Origin: Leuctra nigra
Lineage: Eukaryota > Arthropoda > Insecta > Plecoptera > Leuctridae
Direction: 5' to 3'
Length of the DNA: 64,000 nucleotides
Assembly (NCBI GenBank): GCA_934045905.1
Contig: OW203762.1
Coordinates: 46,959,411 to 47,023,410, forward strand
Shown here: positions 1 to 12,300 of the stretch, piece by piece
Numbering within the stretch: position 1 is the stretch's first letter
Layout of the letters: every line of letters starts with the position of its first letter
Notes under the pieces: generated by a model
What the model was told of the DNA's origin: nothing
Databases searched by the model: none
What the model saw: the letters and a program-made list of their open reading frames with translations, nothing else
Made by a program: the position numbers and the translations under genes

Positions 1-2873
1 AATTTTCAGACTAAACTGTGTTTAAATTCAACAGTTATTGACAGTTTACGGATATTTTGCGTGTTGGCTGTCATATTTCTCGAATTTCACATTTCACGGC
101 ATCTTCGAATCTTCACTTCAAGGTTGTTAGAGCAGAAACTTTCAAACGTATATTATTATGAAACTGATATGACCGTTTAAATATTTTATGAACGAGATCC
201 TGTGATTTTTGTTAATTAACAAGGAATCGTTCAATCATAAAGGTTCAATCGATCAACCTTAAAACTTTGCGTGGTTATTGGGACCAATATTTTAGGAATT
301 GTTGGAGATTTTCATACAAGTCTGTGACGAAATTCAAGAATTATTGGCTTTTAAGGACATTTTCGATAAACAGAATTTCGGTTCGAGGTGTTGCGCGTAT
401 CCGTGCTCGCTCATCAACGCGTTACTCAGAGCGTTTTCCTAGTTTTATTAGAGTAGAATGTTGGATTTCGGGTTGAATAGTAGAGGTAGTGAAACCAACA
501 CAGATTTGCAATAAAACCTGAGTGCAGGGCGCAGTGAAAATCTAATTACAGCCATTATTTTGATTGTACGTTGAGTTTTGATAGACCGACAAAACGTACA
601 CTCAATGCTTTATGATATGGTCGTGTTATGAACATGAAAACATAATTGGGTTGGAAGGAATGCGTAAAGACTATTGGATGAACTTCTGCACTTTCCAATA
701 CAAGAGTTGTGCAGAATTAATCCAAAGTGTTGGCGCATTTTAACATTTTTACTGAAATCTAAAAATTAATCTGTGTTCGAATGCTCTCAAAGAAGTTTTC
801 TTGTCAGCAATGAATCTCAGATCCAAAAGGCTTTATTTGATCATGTCGTACAATAATTGGTAAATGTCCAGACGACTTTGTTCGGGCAGATATCAACTAC
901 AACATACTTACATCGAAGACAAATCACTTGGAATTCACCAGATAATAAAAACATAATCGATTTACTCTCTCTATATAGCAGATTGCTGACAAGTATTTTA
1001 TAGCAGTGTCACTTATAGCAAACGTACGATTAGGTTTGTTCTCTTCTTATGACAGTGTGCCATTTATTTGGCACATTATGTAGCAGGAACTTATTGCAAT
1101 GTATTCATTAGCTTTTCGAGATAACTTTTAACATTCCGCTTCTGTCACCGGCGCCTCTATACTGCAGGATCACATTTTGAACAAACCAAAATACCGTTGA
1201 TAACCTTTACAATGGGTCGCAACCCACACATTTTATAATAATAATAATATGTCATTTTGGGCTGGGTCTTTCAAGCAGGCACTTTTCGCAACTTTTGTTA
1301 TAGTTTGCATCTGAATGCAAACAATGGAGGGCTGCGTGACTGCCAGAGAAAATAGTCCACACTATTGTTGCTCAATAGAAATTCAAATAGTTCATCATTG
1401 AAGAAATTAAACCCGACATAAAATAACCAAATAAACATGTGAAGAAAACAAAAGCCGGCTATATTATAATAAATCATATCAAGTGACGCACGCGAATAAT
1501 AATGATATCATCGTGTCTGAATTAGTTGTAAGACATTGGAATGAGTGTTGCTCGAGGATAATTGAAATAATTGCGCTCACTTACAGTCGTAGCAATGTCG
1601 CGAGCCGGATCCACCCGGAGCTCCAGCATCGAAAATGATTGATAGAAGAATTCCAATCAACCCTCAAGGCTCAGAGATTCATCCTCGGTGGCCTGTACTG
1701 ACTTATTGCCTGCTAGATTCAAACATAATTTCATTCGATAAGTTTGAAAAATCATCAAACTGTACACTACAGTTGCTTCTAGCTACGCATTCTCACTCAG
1801 AGCACGGCTTATTGCCAGATTCCATGGGATCTTCGTTTTATGCCTTTTCATTTCAATGTGTTTTCATCCTTGATTAAACTGGTTATACAAAATCACGGTT
1901 AGATGATTGTTTAACGTTAAGATTTATTTTATTATATAAGAATTTATGTTTGAAAATTGAAAAGGTAGTATGAATGGATATATAATTTTCTTTCCACAAT
2001 AATATCAATCATATTCTTCGTGATTCTCATAGATCCTGGATATGAAATTATACTGGAAGATTAGTTACATTAGTCTTCCCATCAATTGCGAACTAATTTC
2101 TCGCGTCAAGGTCAAAAATAGGGCCTTTAGTATTTAATTTAGGTAACTCAGCCAATTACACGAGATTTATTAAGACTTCAGCATAAATACAGCTTTGTTA
2201 CTGAATATCGTAAACTTGACTCTGAATGCAGCAAAACAAATTAGTATGCCTCAGACCCTCCATCATCTCCCGTGTCTGGGACAAGCTTTAGTCCTTGAAA
2301 TGCTGCATTTACCCAGGAGATGTCCACTTCCGATCCCATAGAATAGCGATTCTTCTAATCCTGATCCCACACTTTTTCCTGAAAATAATAATGCAACTTG
2401 GATACGGTACTCTGGAAAATAAAACTTCAGACATCTGTTTAAATGTATGAAGGGAAATGATTCCTTCGTAAAACTTGTAATAGCAATTTAATTTGGCGAA
2501 AATTAATTTTAAAAAATTAACTGCATAAGTTTCTGTTGCAAATTTTTCTCATCGCGTAGCAAATAGTGAATCAGATGAATTTTGAATGTACCTCCAATCC
2601 AATCGATAACTTTCGAATTCTTTTGTAATATGGAAATTGAGAGACATTGAATTGAATTACGCTAATTATAAAATAGATGTTATATGGAAATATAACACAC
2701 ATAATTAACAGTTATATTAATATTAATATCGCATCTTCCAACCGCTTATTGAAGAGAGTGAGTATAGGTGTGACAACACGTATGGCTGATGAGGGGGAGG
2801 GGGAGGGCGAAGGAAAAATATCAATCCAACAGCTATACAGCAGCTCTGTACGTATCTGAATTCGTGTGTACTG
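1..2873. other. Upstream intergenic DNA, no gene recognised
   Basis: About 2.9 kb of AT-rich sequence before the Nox5 promoter. The open frames here are short (at most 80 codons) and show no domain or signal peptide. One copy of a dispersed ~37-bp repeat lies at 405-444. A polypurine stretch of repeated GAGGGG-like units lies at about 2790-2815, roughly 80 bases upstream of the CRE; it could be a purine-rich promoter-proximal element. Nothing else is supported. Confidence 0.6.
405..444 (+). repeat. Dispersed 37-bp repeat, copy 1
   Basis: The core CTCGCTCATCAACGCGTTAC is followed by CAGAGCGTTTTCCTAG. Diverged copies occur at 26508-26542, 29871-29898 and 44067-44100 on the + strand, and at 63661-63682 on the - strand. 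Copies 1 and 4 also share a TAGAATGTTGGA-like string 25-40 bases downstream. Probably the conserved part of an old interspersed repeat. Confidence 0.5.
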
Positions 2874-2898
2874 TGACGTCATAAGTGACGTATATAAA
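2874..2898 (+). promoter_or_regulatory. Nox5 core promoter: CRE, CRE half-site and TATA box
   Basis: A perfect palindromic CRE, TGACGTCA, lies at 2874-2881. A half-site TGACG follows at 2886-2890 and runs directly into the TATA box TATATAAA at 2891-2898. The spacing predicts transcription start near 2920-2930, giving a 5' leader of ~160 bases to the ATG at 3085. CREs bind CREB/ATF bZIP factors, so cAMP- or Ca2+-responsive transcription is plausible but inferred. A second possible start, an initiator-like TCAGTT at 2980-2985, lies further down in CpG-rich sequence. Confidence 0.6.
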
Positions 2899-3084
2899 TT
2901 TAAGTCAATCGGTTGGTTGTTGGACCGCCGTAGGGTAGGTCTTACCGCGCTGTTTGCGTTTCTTAGACTCGAGCCGAGCTCAGTTCTTGCTGCGGTACCG
3001 CGCGGCTCTGTCTTGTCTTCAGTTGAATCCTCGGAGTGCTCAACATCCAGAAGGCGGTGATGTGTCGCGAGTGAATCACACGCC
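2899..3084 (+). other. Nox5 5' untranslated leader (predicted)
   Basis: Between the TATA box and the ATG the sequence becomes CpG-rich. An in-frame TGA at 3058-3060 closes the frame upstream of the ATG at 3085, with no intervening in-frame ATG, so translation of this exon should begin at 3085. The exact transcription start is not known from sequence. Confidence 0.5.
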
Positions 3085-3318
3085 ATGACGGAATCTCGGG
3101 AGAACCTGGTGCTGCCGGACGACGCCGACGACGACGGCGGCGGCGTCGCGACGGCACCGGCGACGCCCACGACGGCGTTGAAGATGTCGTCGATGGAAGA
3201 GGAGTGCATCAGAGATCGGCTGAGGTTGTCGTTGCTCAGACAATGTGCGGAACATTTCACGGCTGATGGGATTACTAAATACACGAAGGATACTTTCAGA
3301 CGCGTCTTCTTGGAGAAG
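3085..3318 (+). CDS. Nox5: Nox5 coding exon 1 (residues 1-78)
   Basis: ATG at 3085 has an in-frame upstream stop (3058-3060). The exon encodes an acidic and low-complexity stretch (DDADDDGGG, then Ala/Pro/Thr), followed by a charged helical segment ending in RRVFLEK. The low-complexity part is written in CGACG-type codons and is strongly CpG-rich compared with the flanks. It ends in phase 0 at GAAG|GTAGGA. The helix ending FLEK continues naturally into VLLERLFRLF of exon 2, as expected for an EF-hand-type helix. The CpG richness leaves long open frames on the opposite strand that I take as shadows. Confidence 0.8.
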
Positions 3319-6300
3319 GTAGGATACAATTATACAGATCGCAGCATCCTCTGTACACATCTTACAATACGAGATCGCAGCATCCTCTGATACATCCACA
3401 GGCGATGCTCTAATCGAGATCTTCTCGAATTTTTCCCTTAATTAATTTACCATACCGTAATTTATACCGTTCACATAGACATAATCCTATTTCTTGATTC
3501 TTCTTTACTTCTTAAATGGATTTGTAGTAATTAGTCTTCATTTTGAATGGCCGAAATATCTGTCTATTGTTATGTATTGCTGACCATTTAACATTGAAAT
3601 AACAGGGCGTTATTTAGTTTAAAGAGCGGTGCTACCTGTGGGCTTCCGAAGCTGTTAACTTATTATTAATTAAGACGTAGCCATATGGAGCAAGATTCTA
3701 CATTTCGAACGCCATATGCAAGAACCGTCAACATTTCTCTCCATTCCCGAGTTCGGAAAACACTCTTACTTTCATATTTCACCACAGCCGACTGTGAAAA
3801 CAGACACGGTTTGTTTGCCCTCGTCAGAGCTTCAACACATGACCTGCAAATATTGATTTTAAAATCTTTTATCGGGGAATATGTCGGATCATTGTCTGCA
3901 ATTTCGCATTAATTGGGGGCAATGAAATGTCGTGAAACCGAACCTGCTAGGTTTGGCAACAGGTGCATAATCAGGTAGGAAGTGATCAATGTCAGAATCG
4001 GTTTTATAGCTTGAAATGTGGTCTGCCGCTTGACAATGCCGTACCATGGCGGCTTGCTCGACTTTTATGCCCCGATCTTAAATCAAACCGTTTTATGTAC
4101 ATTTATTTCACACTCGATTGTGTCACCTTACGGACACATTATGTAGGTATGTGTCGATGACATAATTATCTCTAATTGACAGGCGAATGATTTTGAATGT
4201 AGGTCAGTAATTCGCGAAGTTCAACCGTCATCAAGTAAGCTCGTAATTATTTGATGTTCGCTGTGATTCTCGCGATGTTCGGTTACACCACTGCGTCGGG
4301 CACTTTCTAACACCTGTTACATGAGTAATAGATCCGACAGTGAGGCTGGGCTTGATACTTGAGCAGACATTGTCTATGTTACATTACGTTACCAGACCGC
4401 GCCGCGCTGCAATCATTCTGTCACAACGCGAGAGATGCAAAGCGATGGAAAGAAGAGACAGTAATTAACTGTTATTATGAATTAAAGCTGGACTGCGATA
4501 TTCAACACAAAGTAGTAAAGCTGATCTATTTTGCATTTTATTTGGGAGAGGTGATTAAAAAAGATTGCAGATCGTGCAAACGCCAGTGGAGATATAATTT
4601 GGATAAGTGTTGTACTGTATGTGGTAAAAAGATGACCGCTCCGATGCTTTGCAACTATGTCTCTACGAAGAAGACAAATAGAATCCACACAAAAGGCTTG
4701 AACATGTATTGGAATATTTTTATGTTCTGGTATTTAAAAGTCCAAGACAAAAATTTCAACCAATTAGATTTATCTAACTTTGAGTGGACTTTTGACAAAT
4801 TAAAATCTGTAAAAAGCAGTTAAGTTTCGCAATAAATTGAGTAGGTCTCTATTGTGGATTTGATTACCCTTCTCTCGTGCGTGTTATGAACATAAATAGT
4901 AGTTGTGACGTTTGCACTCGCAAAATGTTCTCTATCTAATGTTCGTGATTGTTAATCAAAACTCATTATTGCAACAGTGAATCACACTTCAATGGCGGAA
5001 GATGTTTAATTAAGCGAGGTGAAGTGGATTTAGAAATGATGATTAAAAATGAGATCTCGTAATTTTCGACTGTTGATTGCGCGAAAGGTTTGCGCAATGG
5101 AGAATGTTTGTTTAAAGTTCATTGATGAGAATCTGTGTTAGCTGATGGTACTTTAATGTCTTCATTTAATTCGAGAATGAAATGAAATGAGTATTTTCGA
5201 GGCATGTTTCTGTGGACTGCACGCGATGCTCTGAGCGCCCCGCCTTCATGACATAATCCTGTAAGAGACATTGTCTGCGACACAGATGACAAATATTCAA
5301 ATGGATCATTATTATCATGTTGGTTTTTCTCAGCCCACATTGTATTGTCATGTAAGATGACTGGAATACATGATCTTCGGAACGCAGTCGACGTTAATAC
5401 GACTTAATTCATTGCAGCATATATCGGTTCTATGTCGTGATCCGTGTAGGCGTTTTATATGGATCGATTTGTAATTTGATAGAGGTAATATTTTAGTCGA
5501 ATGATTTTACTTTCACAATTCTTAATATTGATTTAGAACGGGATAATTGAAAAAAGTTTTCTATTTTATTCGAAATGAAATCTTGATTTTACAAGTGCAA
5601 CTCTCACTGGCCGTCATTACACTCGCGGAGTTTTTCTAATCAAGACGAGACTGATTTTGCAAACTGCAAGTTTTTTTTTATTACTCCATAATTTCATCGT
5701 CCGTACTCGAGCCGGTGTAATTTTTCAAGAAGTGTTTTTTCCTGACGCAACTGCTCGTTGCCTTGGCTACGGGTGATCACTGACAGCTGGTGTCACGTTC
5801 AGAAGACAACACTTCTGTCACCCGTGTTTGTACGCCGTGTCTTCATCACAATAACATGTCGGTGACATTTATTAATAATTCTGTCAGGTTGAATTAGTCA
5901 CGGCCCATTGAACACACGTACGATGTGTCAATCTTACTCAAAATTTCGTTCCGCCATTGTGCATCTTGACCAGACGAGTCGCCAGATATAAAAATGAAAA
6001 GTGCGCTTTTTGTTAAGAAACCGCGCGCAATTTCTCAATAGATTGTAGCTCACATGAAAAAGTGACTTACCATGAAATCTATAATACATGTACTCTGCTA
6101 CTTAAATACTATTGAAGCTGCTTATTTCAACGTGTCGAATGAGCACGTATAAACTACATATATGCATGGCTTGAAATTGATGAGCGAAAACCGGCCATTT
6201 ATAACAGTATCATAAATTTTATAATCACCCGTGACATAATGAAGGAACATCAAATTCCTCTTCTGGTTGCCAAGAGCGCCTCGCTGGCATCGTAACTGTC

Positions 6301-9300
6301 TCATCGGGAGATTAGCATCAAGTCGAGACGATTTGAAGCTTCAATCAACGCGTCTTCCAGCTCTTCGGACGCAAACCTTGCTCCATATTATTCATTCTTT
6401 TCGATCTACGTATTTTCTATTATTTTGTATTTCTTTGCCTTCTATTAATTCTTTTGAATTATATTCTTTCATCTGTAAATTAATTTTATTTTTTAAATAA
6501 CGTTAAGGGTTGGCAATGAGATTGATGGAAACTAAACACTCACTGTAGGTATATGTGCCGAAATGGGCTAAATCAATTTCTTCTCCCTTTGTTGTTTTCG
6601 TGAAATTACTTGAAAACGGTAACAATCGGAATAGAGCGAGTTTTTACTAGACTTTCGGGCGAAGAATGTGGAATTGGTATGACTAATTCTCGAGCAAGTT
6701 TTTTAGTCCTCGGGCTCGTTAATGCTTTGCCTCTTAGCTTAAAATTAAGTGATTCCCCTCGTTAGTAATTATATTCAAATAATTAAACCTACTTCGAATT
6801 ATCTTTCTAAACTTTAGTTTTTATGCTTATTAAGTTTGATTCAGGGAAATTATCGCGTCCACCATAATAATTATCGTTTATATATTGTACTTGGGGGCAA
6901 ATTATAATTGGGTGTAAATTCAATCTGTAACAAATTTTATGAACTGCAGCTGTTGAGCAATATGTAGGTCGCGTTTGGCAGGCAACGTTGGCAGACTTTA
7001 TTACATCTTGTACTGGTGTAATCTACGCTACAACAACCATTACATCTGAGAATGCATCACGATAAATGCTGACAATCAAGCTGTACAAGAAACAATGCCA
7101 TGCAGTAAAACAAACATGCGCGGCGCTTCTATACAATTAAACAAACTAGTTTAATAATGAATACACATTAACGCCTTCTACAAAGAAGTTCCGTCTAGAG
7201 CTTTCAAAGCACGCCACGGTATATCGCATCTCAACTTCTCAGACAAATTAGATCGAATTGAGGAGAAAAGTATCCCCCGAAGCAACAGAACAGTTGACTG
7301 AATGTCACGTCTCAGAGTGCGAAGCCGACCCAGACGCAAGTTCGGAACATGATTGAGACATTGTGAGGTGTCTGCAAAGCTGAACAATGGTCACGCTTCT
7401 TTTCTTCTCGGCCGTCGATATTAATGTTCAATACTGTGTCGGACAGGCGAGTATTGTGACCTAAGTTGTAACTTGCTCTGGGGCGGAGGTCCTTTGTAAA
7501 AAGCTCTCCCATCGCGCAGAATTCGCAGCGTGAAATCTGGCTTGATATTGTTGATAGGCTATGAAAATATTCAGCATACCAATGAGAATCAGTAACTCTA
7601 GATTTGTAAGTACTACGAGACGATTGTGAGGTGCAAAGTCGAGTAGAGTGAAGAGAGCATCAATCACCGAGCTGCATGGTGACAATTCAACGTGGAAGAC
7701 AATGTTGTGAGCATTTAGCTGCAACCATGCGACTTGTGGAAACCGACCACACATCACGCCAAGGGCTTGCATTTAATATCATTTTATACGGCTTGACCCA
7801 AATCAAACAATTATTATAATTATAGCCAATAAAAAGGTATTACCTCAACTGAACTGGGCAATGTCACCCAACCACAGATTGAGAGTTCTACTTGCGCGCA
7901 TGCGTGACTGGGACTTCCTTACGACAAAGTCACGCAGATTAGAACAAGTTCGACACAACGCTCACTTTCATACGCTCGCAGCTAATTGACCACTTGTAGT
8001 TTCACACTGTTTTATTGCACAAACAGAACGAGTTGCATAGGGATGAGGCCAACAAGGACCATCCCCAGCCTAGTGATGTGCAGCGAGGAGAGGGATGTTT
8101 GTGCTGTCACGAGCGTGACAAGACTGAGTCCGCCCACGTCACAAGGTCACGCGTCTGTGACGTAGGGAGGAGTCTACTTTATAGTTTATGGAGTAGACAC
8201 AAGTTATAATAAAGCAAGTAAATCGAGCAAATTTCATGGATTTTATAAAAATCTATCGCGTATACATGAAAAGTGTGTAATGTTTAGTTCGTGACCGATC
8301 CATGCACGAGCTGTAGGATTGCGACTGCTCGCTCAGTCCGATGTTAGCGCTCTCTGTGAGACCCGCCTCAATGAAGATTACAATAATTCAGTTGCTAATG
8401 AGATGCATCTCGCAGTCGAGGCCACAACAATTCACGCATGCGCCTCTCGACGTTTAAAATAATAACAGTTCAACACCGAAAATAGTTTTCACTTAACCAT
8501 TACTTAGTTCTCGCCTGAGTGCACGGCGCAGGCGCGTCTGGCACGACTGTTGCATTCGACTGCATCGTGATGCAACAGAACTATGATGCACGTCTCTTAA
8601 CCTTCCCATGCAGAGTCCTCTTAGGCAAATAACAGGAATATTTCATTAAAGACTCTTCGATCAGACGAAGCACAACGTATAATAATCGACCTATGTTCTT
8701 GTTCAATAATGTTTATATCATTTGGACTGAGTGAGCCTTTCTTAAGGTGGCTCATCCAATCGGGCATGGTCTCAGATTTTCATAATTTTTTGTCTACTTA
8801 TTGATAATCATGCCATACACAATCCCTGAAAAAATTAAACACTTCTCGTGTCTAGTTTTTGAGATAAATTGAGTTTTCTTCCCCATGTTATCTTATGGCA
8901 GACAAGTAAAATCGTGTCACATTTAGGCTAATAATGAAGATCTAATTTTTATGTAGTCCCAACTTTGATCAAAAAACTTTTTTTCTGGTAGATATATGGA
9001 TATCCTATTAGAGAAAAAATTGAAAACAATACCAACGTGTGCTATTTTAGAAGTTATAAGTCAAAAACGCAATGATTTTCCTATACCTCCTGTGTTAAAG
9101 TTTTCTTCATTCTCGGAAGGCAATAATTTTAAACCTCGCTGTAAGACAGGAATTGCAAGTTAAATGACATTTTATTATTTGTTTATACTTAAATAGAGTT
9201 CAAATGTTGGAAAAAGTAATTCATGATGGTAATTTCAAAAAATAATTATTTTGGCATGTTCGATCGGTTGAGCCACGTTAACATAGACGATTGGCGTTTC

Positions 9301-12300
9301 ACTTGGTAGTTACTTAGCGGGAAGAGAAGTAGATGATACTAACCTGACAGCAAACCCAGGCCCCCGCGGTGAACATTCCACATCAACAGCATTACCAAAA
9401 TACAGGCATATATTAGTCCTGCATGCAGATATAATATATTCCGAACCAAAAGTAGTAAAAGTCATGCAGAGTTGTAAAGAGTCTGGCAGCCATGTTCAGC
9501 ATTCTTCACTTGCGGACTTGGTGCCGAAACTTGGTGAGGAAGAGCTGTTTTCTAGATCAAAGTCACAAGTAATACCAGAAGTAATGTTGCCCGCCTCGCC
9601 TGAAGAGTTGTTACTCCTCGTGAGGAGTCAAGTCTTTGGCAGGGTTCGTTGGGTCAACGGAAGGTGTCGGATAATTTGTATTCTTTTAATCGTCTCGCAA
9701 CGCAACCGTTAGTAACACAACATCGAATCTTCTCCTGGACAAGTGAAATGTTGACCCTTCACTGACCTCGACTCGGCTGTGACCGCGAGTCTGCGGCTCG
9801 ACTCCCGTGTCTTGACCCGTCACGTGACGTCAATATCAACGTCGCGACGACTTGCCGTTTTACTTATTACAAACTCAAAGGGTTGATTAGCACATGAAGT
9901 TAGATTGATGCTTAGATTTGTTCTGGGTTTCAAGAAGGATGGGAGATAATAGAAATATGGTGTGATCTCGAAATGTCGTCGGTTTCCCCGGAAAACGAAA
10001 AACAATTCGGTGTCATCTAGAATGACCCTCAAACAATGAGAAAGGGTGACACCACCAGATACATCTAGCTTCGAGGTTTATTAACTAGACATGGGACTTA
10101 ATTTTTTTCGCAATTTTTTTATTATCATTATTATTATTATTAATATTATTGCTGTAATGATGACGTTACCCATATTTATTTGTATAAATCTGCGGGTATA
10201 ATGAATAAAATAAATAAATAAATAAATAAAATAAATAAAGATTTGAACATTGAATGAATTCTTCTTGATTTTAATTATCTTTGCTATAATATTGAACCAG
10301 CAGGACTTGAAAATGATCCATATAATTATCAATGTTGGCTTGCTAGAAGTTTGTTAATTATTATTTCCTGCATGAAGTTATATTCGCTGACGTCTATGTT
10401 GTACAGCGCGATTATGACGTTAGAGTGAGCGCCTATTCGCGCGTTGACATCACCACCTCTTCATCTGGGCGGAAATATTTACCGCTCTTAACGACGTGAC
10501 AATTCTCTTGGCGAGTTTCGATGACAACTTGTAATCGCCAAGTTGCTCGTTGTTTTCCGCTATTTTATTAATATTCGCTCACTAATCGTGGTCTTGAATG
10601 GCTCTGGCGTCCTGCTGCGCGATAACTCTGCGCCTGCGCGACCACCTCGGAGGAATATCCTCATTCCTCAGGATAATCCTGCAGCGTGTTTATGTTCGAA
10701 ACCCGAGTCTTTGCCTTCGCCGCCGACATCGAGTTGTTTCTGAAACATTCGAGAGTGATTAGCGATCAATACTTGATTATTGCATTGTTCTTCGAATTCA
10801 TCACGTCACTTCGTCTTTGTTACGCCTTATTTGAATCAGGTTCGAAATGGCCGGGTTTATGAGGTGATTTGTCACACATTTAATACCTACGTATTGAACC
10901 ATCGAGATAAAACTGCATATTGCATAATGCAGCTCGTATAGAAACATTATCCTTGTTCGTTCGATTAGCTTCGTTAGTTTATTCGCACGAAGCCGTCTAG
11001 TTTGACAGAACGATGGTTGACTTGCCATTAAATTGTTTTATCAGAGTGTACGAAGCTCCGCAAAAGTTTTTAAGTGGAGTATTTCAAATAATCATAATTT
11101 TTGTCTTAATTTTCAACATTATTACAAGTAAATTTTGTCGATTTTTTTAAAAAGTTTTTCTGGTTCTTTATAATTTTACATCCTTTTCAATTTTTCTGAT
11201 ATTTTTCTGGTATTATCAATAGTTTGGGATAAAGTTTCTATACCGAGGATTAAGTAACACAATGTTCCATGTTCCAGTTTGTAATCATCTTTACCTTGCT
11301 GTTGAGATGTGAACAGGGCATTAAATAAAATTCAAATAAGATTCGAAATATAATAAAATATAATTTATAAAAAAAATCTTAAAAATAATTTAAAATAAAA
11401 ACATTTTTTTACCCTAAAAATATAGAATTAATCACATATTCTGCATCTAGGCATCTACATGTATGTACGATAACGTGGATGAAGTATTGTTCCTCATATT
11501 GCGTACGCCTGCAGCGAAGCTCCCCAATCCCATTGCTTCGCGCTTCTCCACTTGATCGGTTGTTTTACTCAGTTACATCTCTTCAACAAAGACCACTTCA
11601 TTTGCACGTCCACATCGAATTAGTAAGCGAGTGGTCTCTCCTGTAATTATTCTTATTTTACGATCTGTGCGTCTTGGTGCGATGGTCTTGGTGAAGTTAA
11701 GTGACCATTACGCTGAGATAACAACTTTTTCATCCGCGCTGCGCCGAGACATACCAATGAGCCTGCGCAGTCGAGTCGCGTCACACCTAGCGCTCGCACC
11801 GCATGGGAAGCGAACCCGGGACGTCGCTACATGCTCGTAAAGAACTTGATCGATCCTGGATCAGACCGAACGTGTAGTTGATTCCAAATTATAATGATCA
11901 AAATATTTCGTTCTATTAATTTATTACGTTTGCGTGATTTTGTACATAATTAACCGGTTGGACTTGACCGAGAATAAATTCCTAATAAACTAAGAAGCGT
12001 ATAAATGCATAAACAGATACATAAAAATACTAGAGAATGCTAATACAGACATTTTAATGTTGAGATCGCTTTCAGTTGGGAAACTGCAGATTAAGTTGCG
12101 ACTCGGTTGCGACGTACTTTGCTTTTCCTTCTTGTTTCCGCTACACCGGTGACGATTTGAGGACTTTTCCACCGCCTATTTTTGTCGTATTACAGAAGTG
12201 TGATGGCGTGCTCTGTCTTATCACCTGTTGCGTGGGTTGATCTTCTGCTACTGAGCCACCGGCGACGCCTCCACACTCTGCACGAGATGGCTCCATTACG

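Noticed and set aside
2712..3329. 205-codon open frame on the minus strand across Nox5 exon 1
   Set aside because: It is the shadow of the CpG-rich exon 1 on the opposite strand, composed of low-complexity Ser/Ala/Arg. It continues into the promoter and has no domain.
7461..7772. 103-codon minus-strand frame with a hydrophobic segment
   Set aside because: It has an ATG and a possible internal donor, but mixed codon bias, no family resemblance and no signal peptide.
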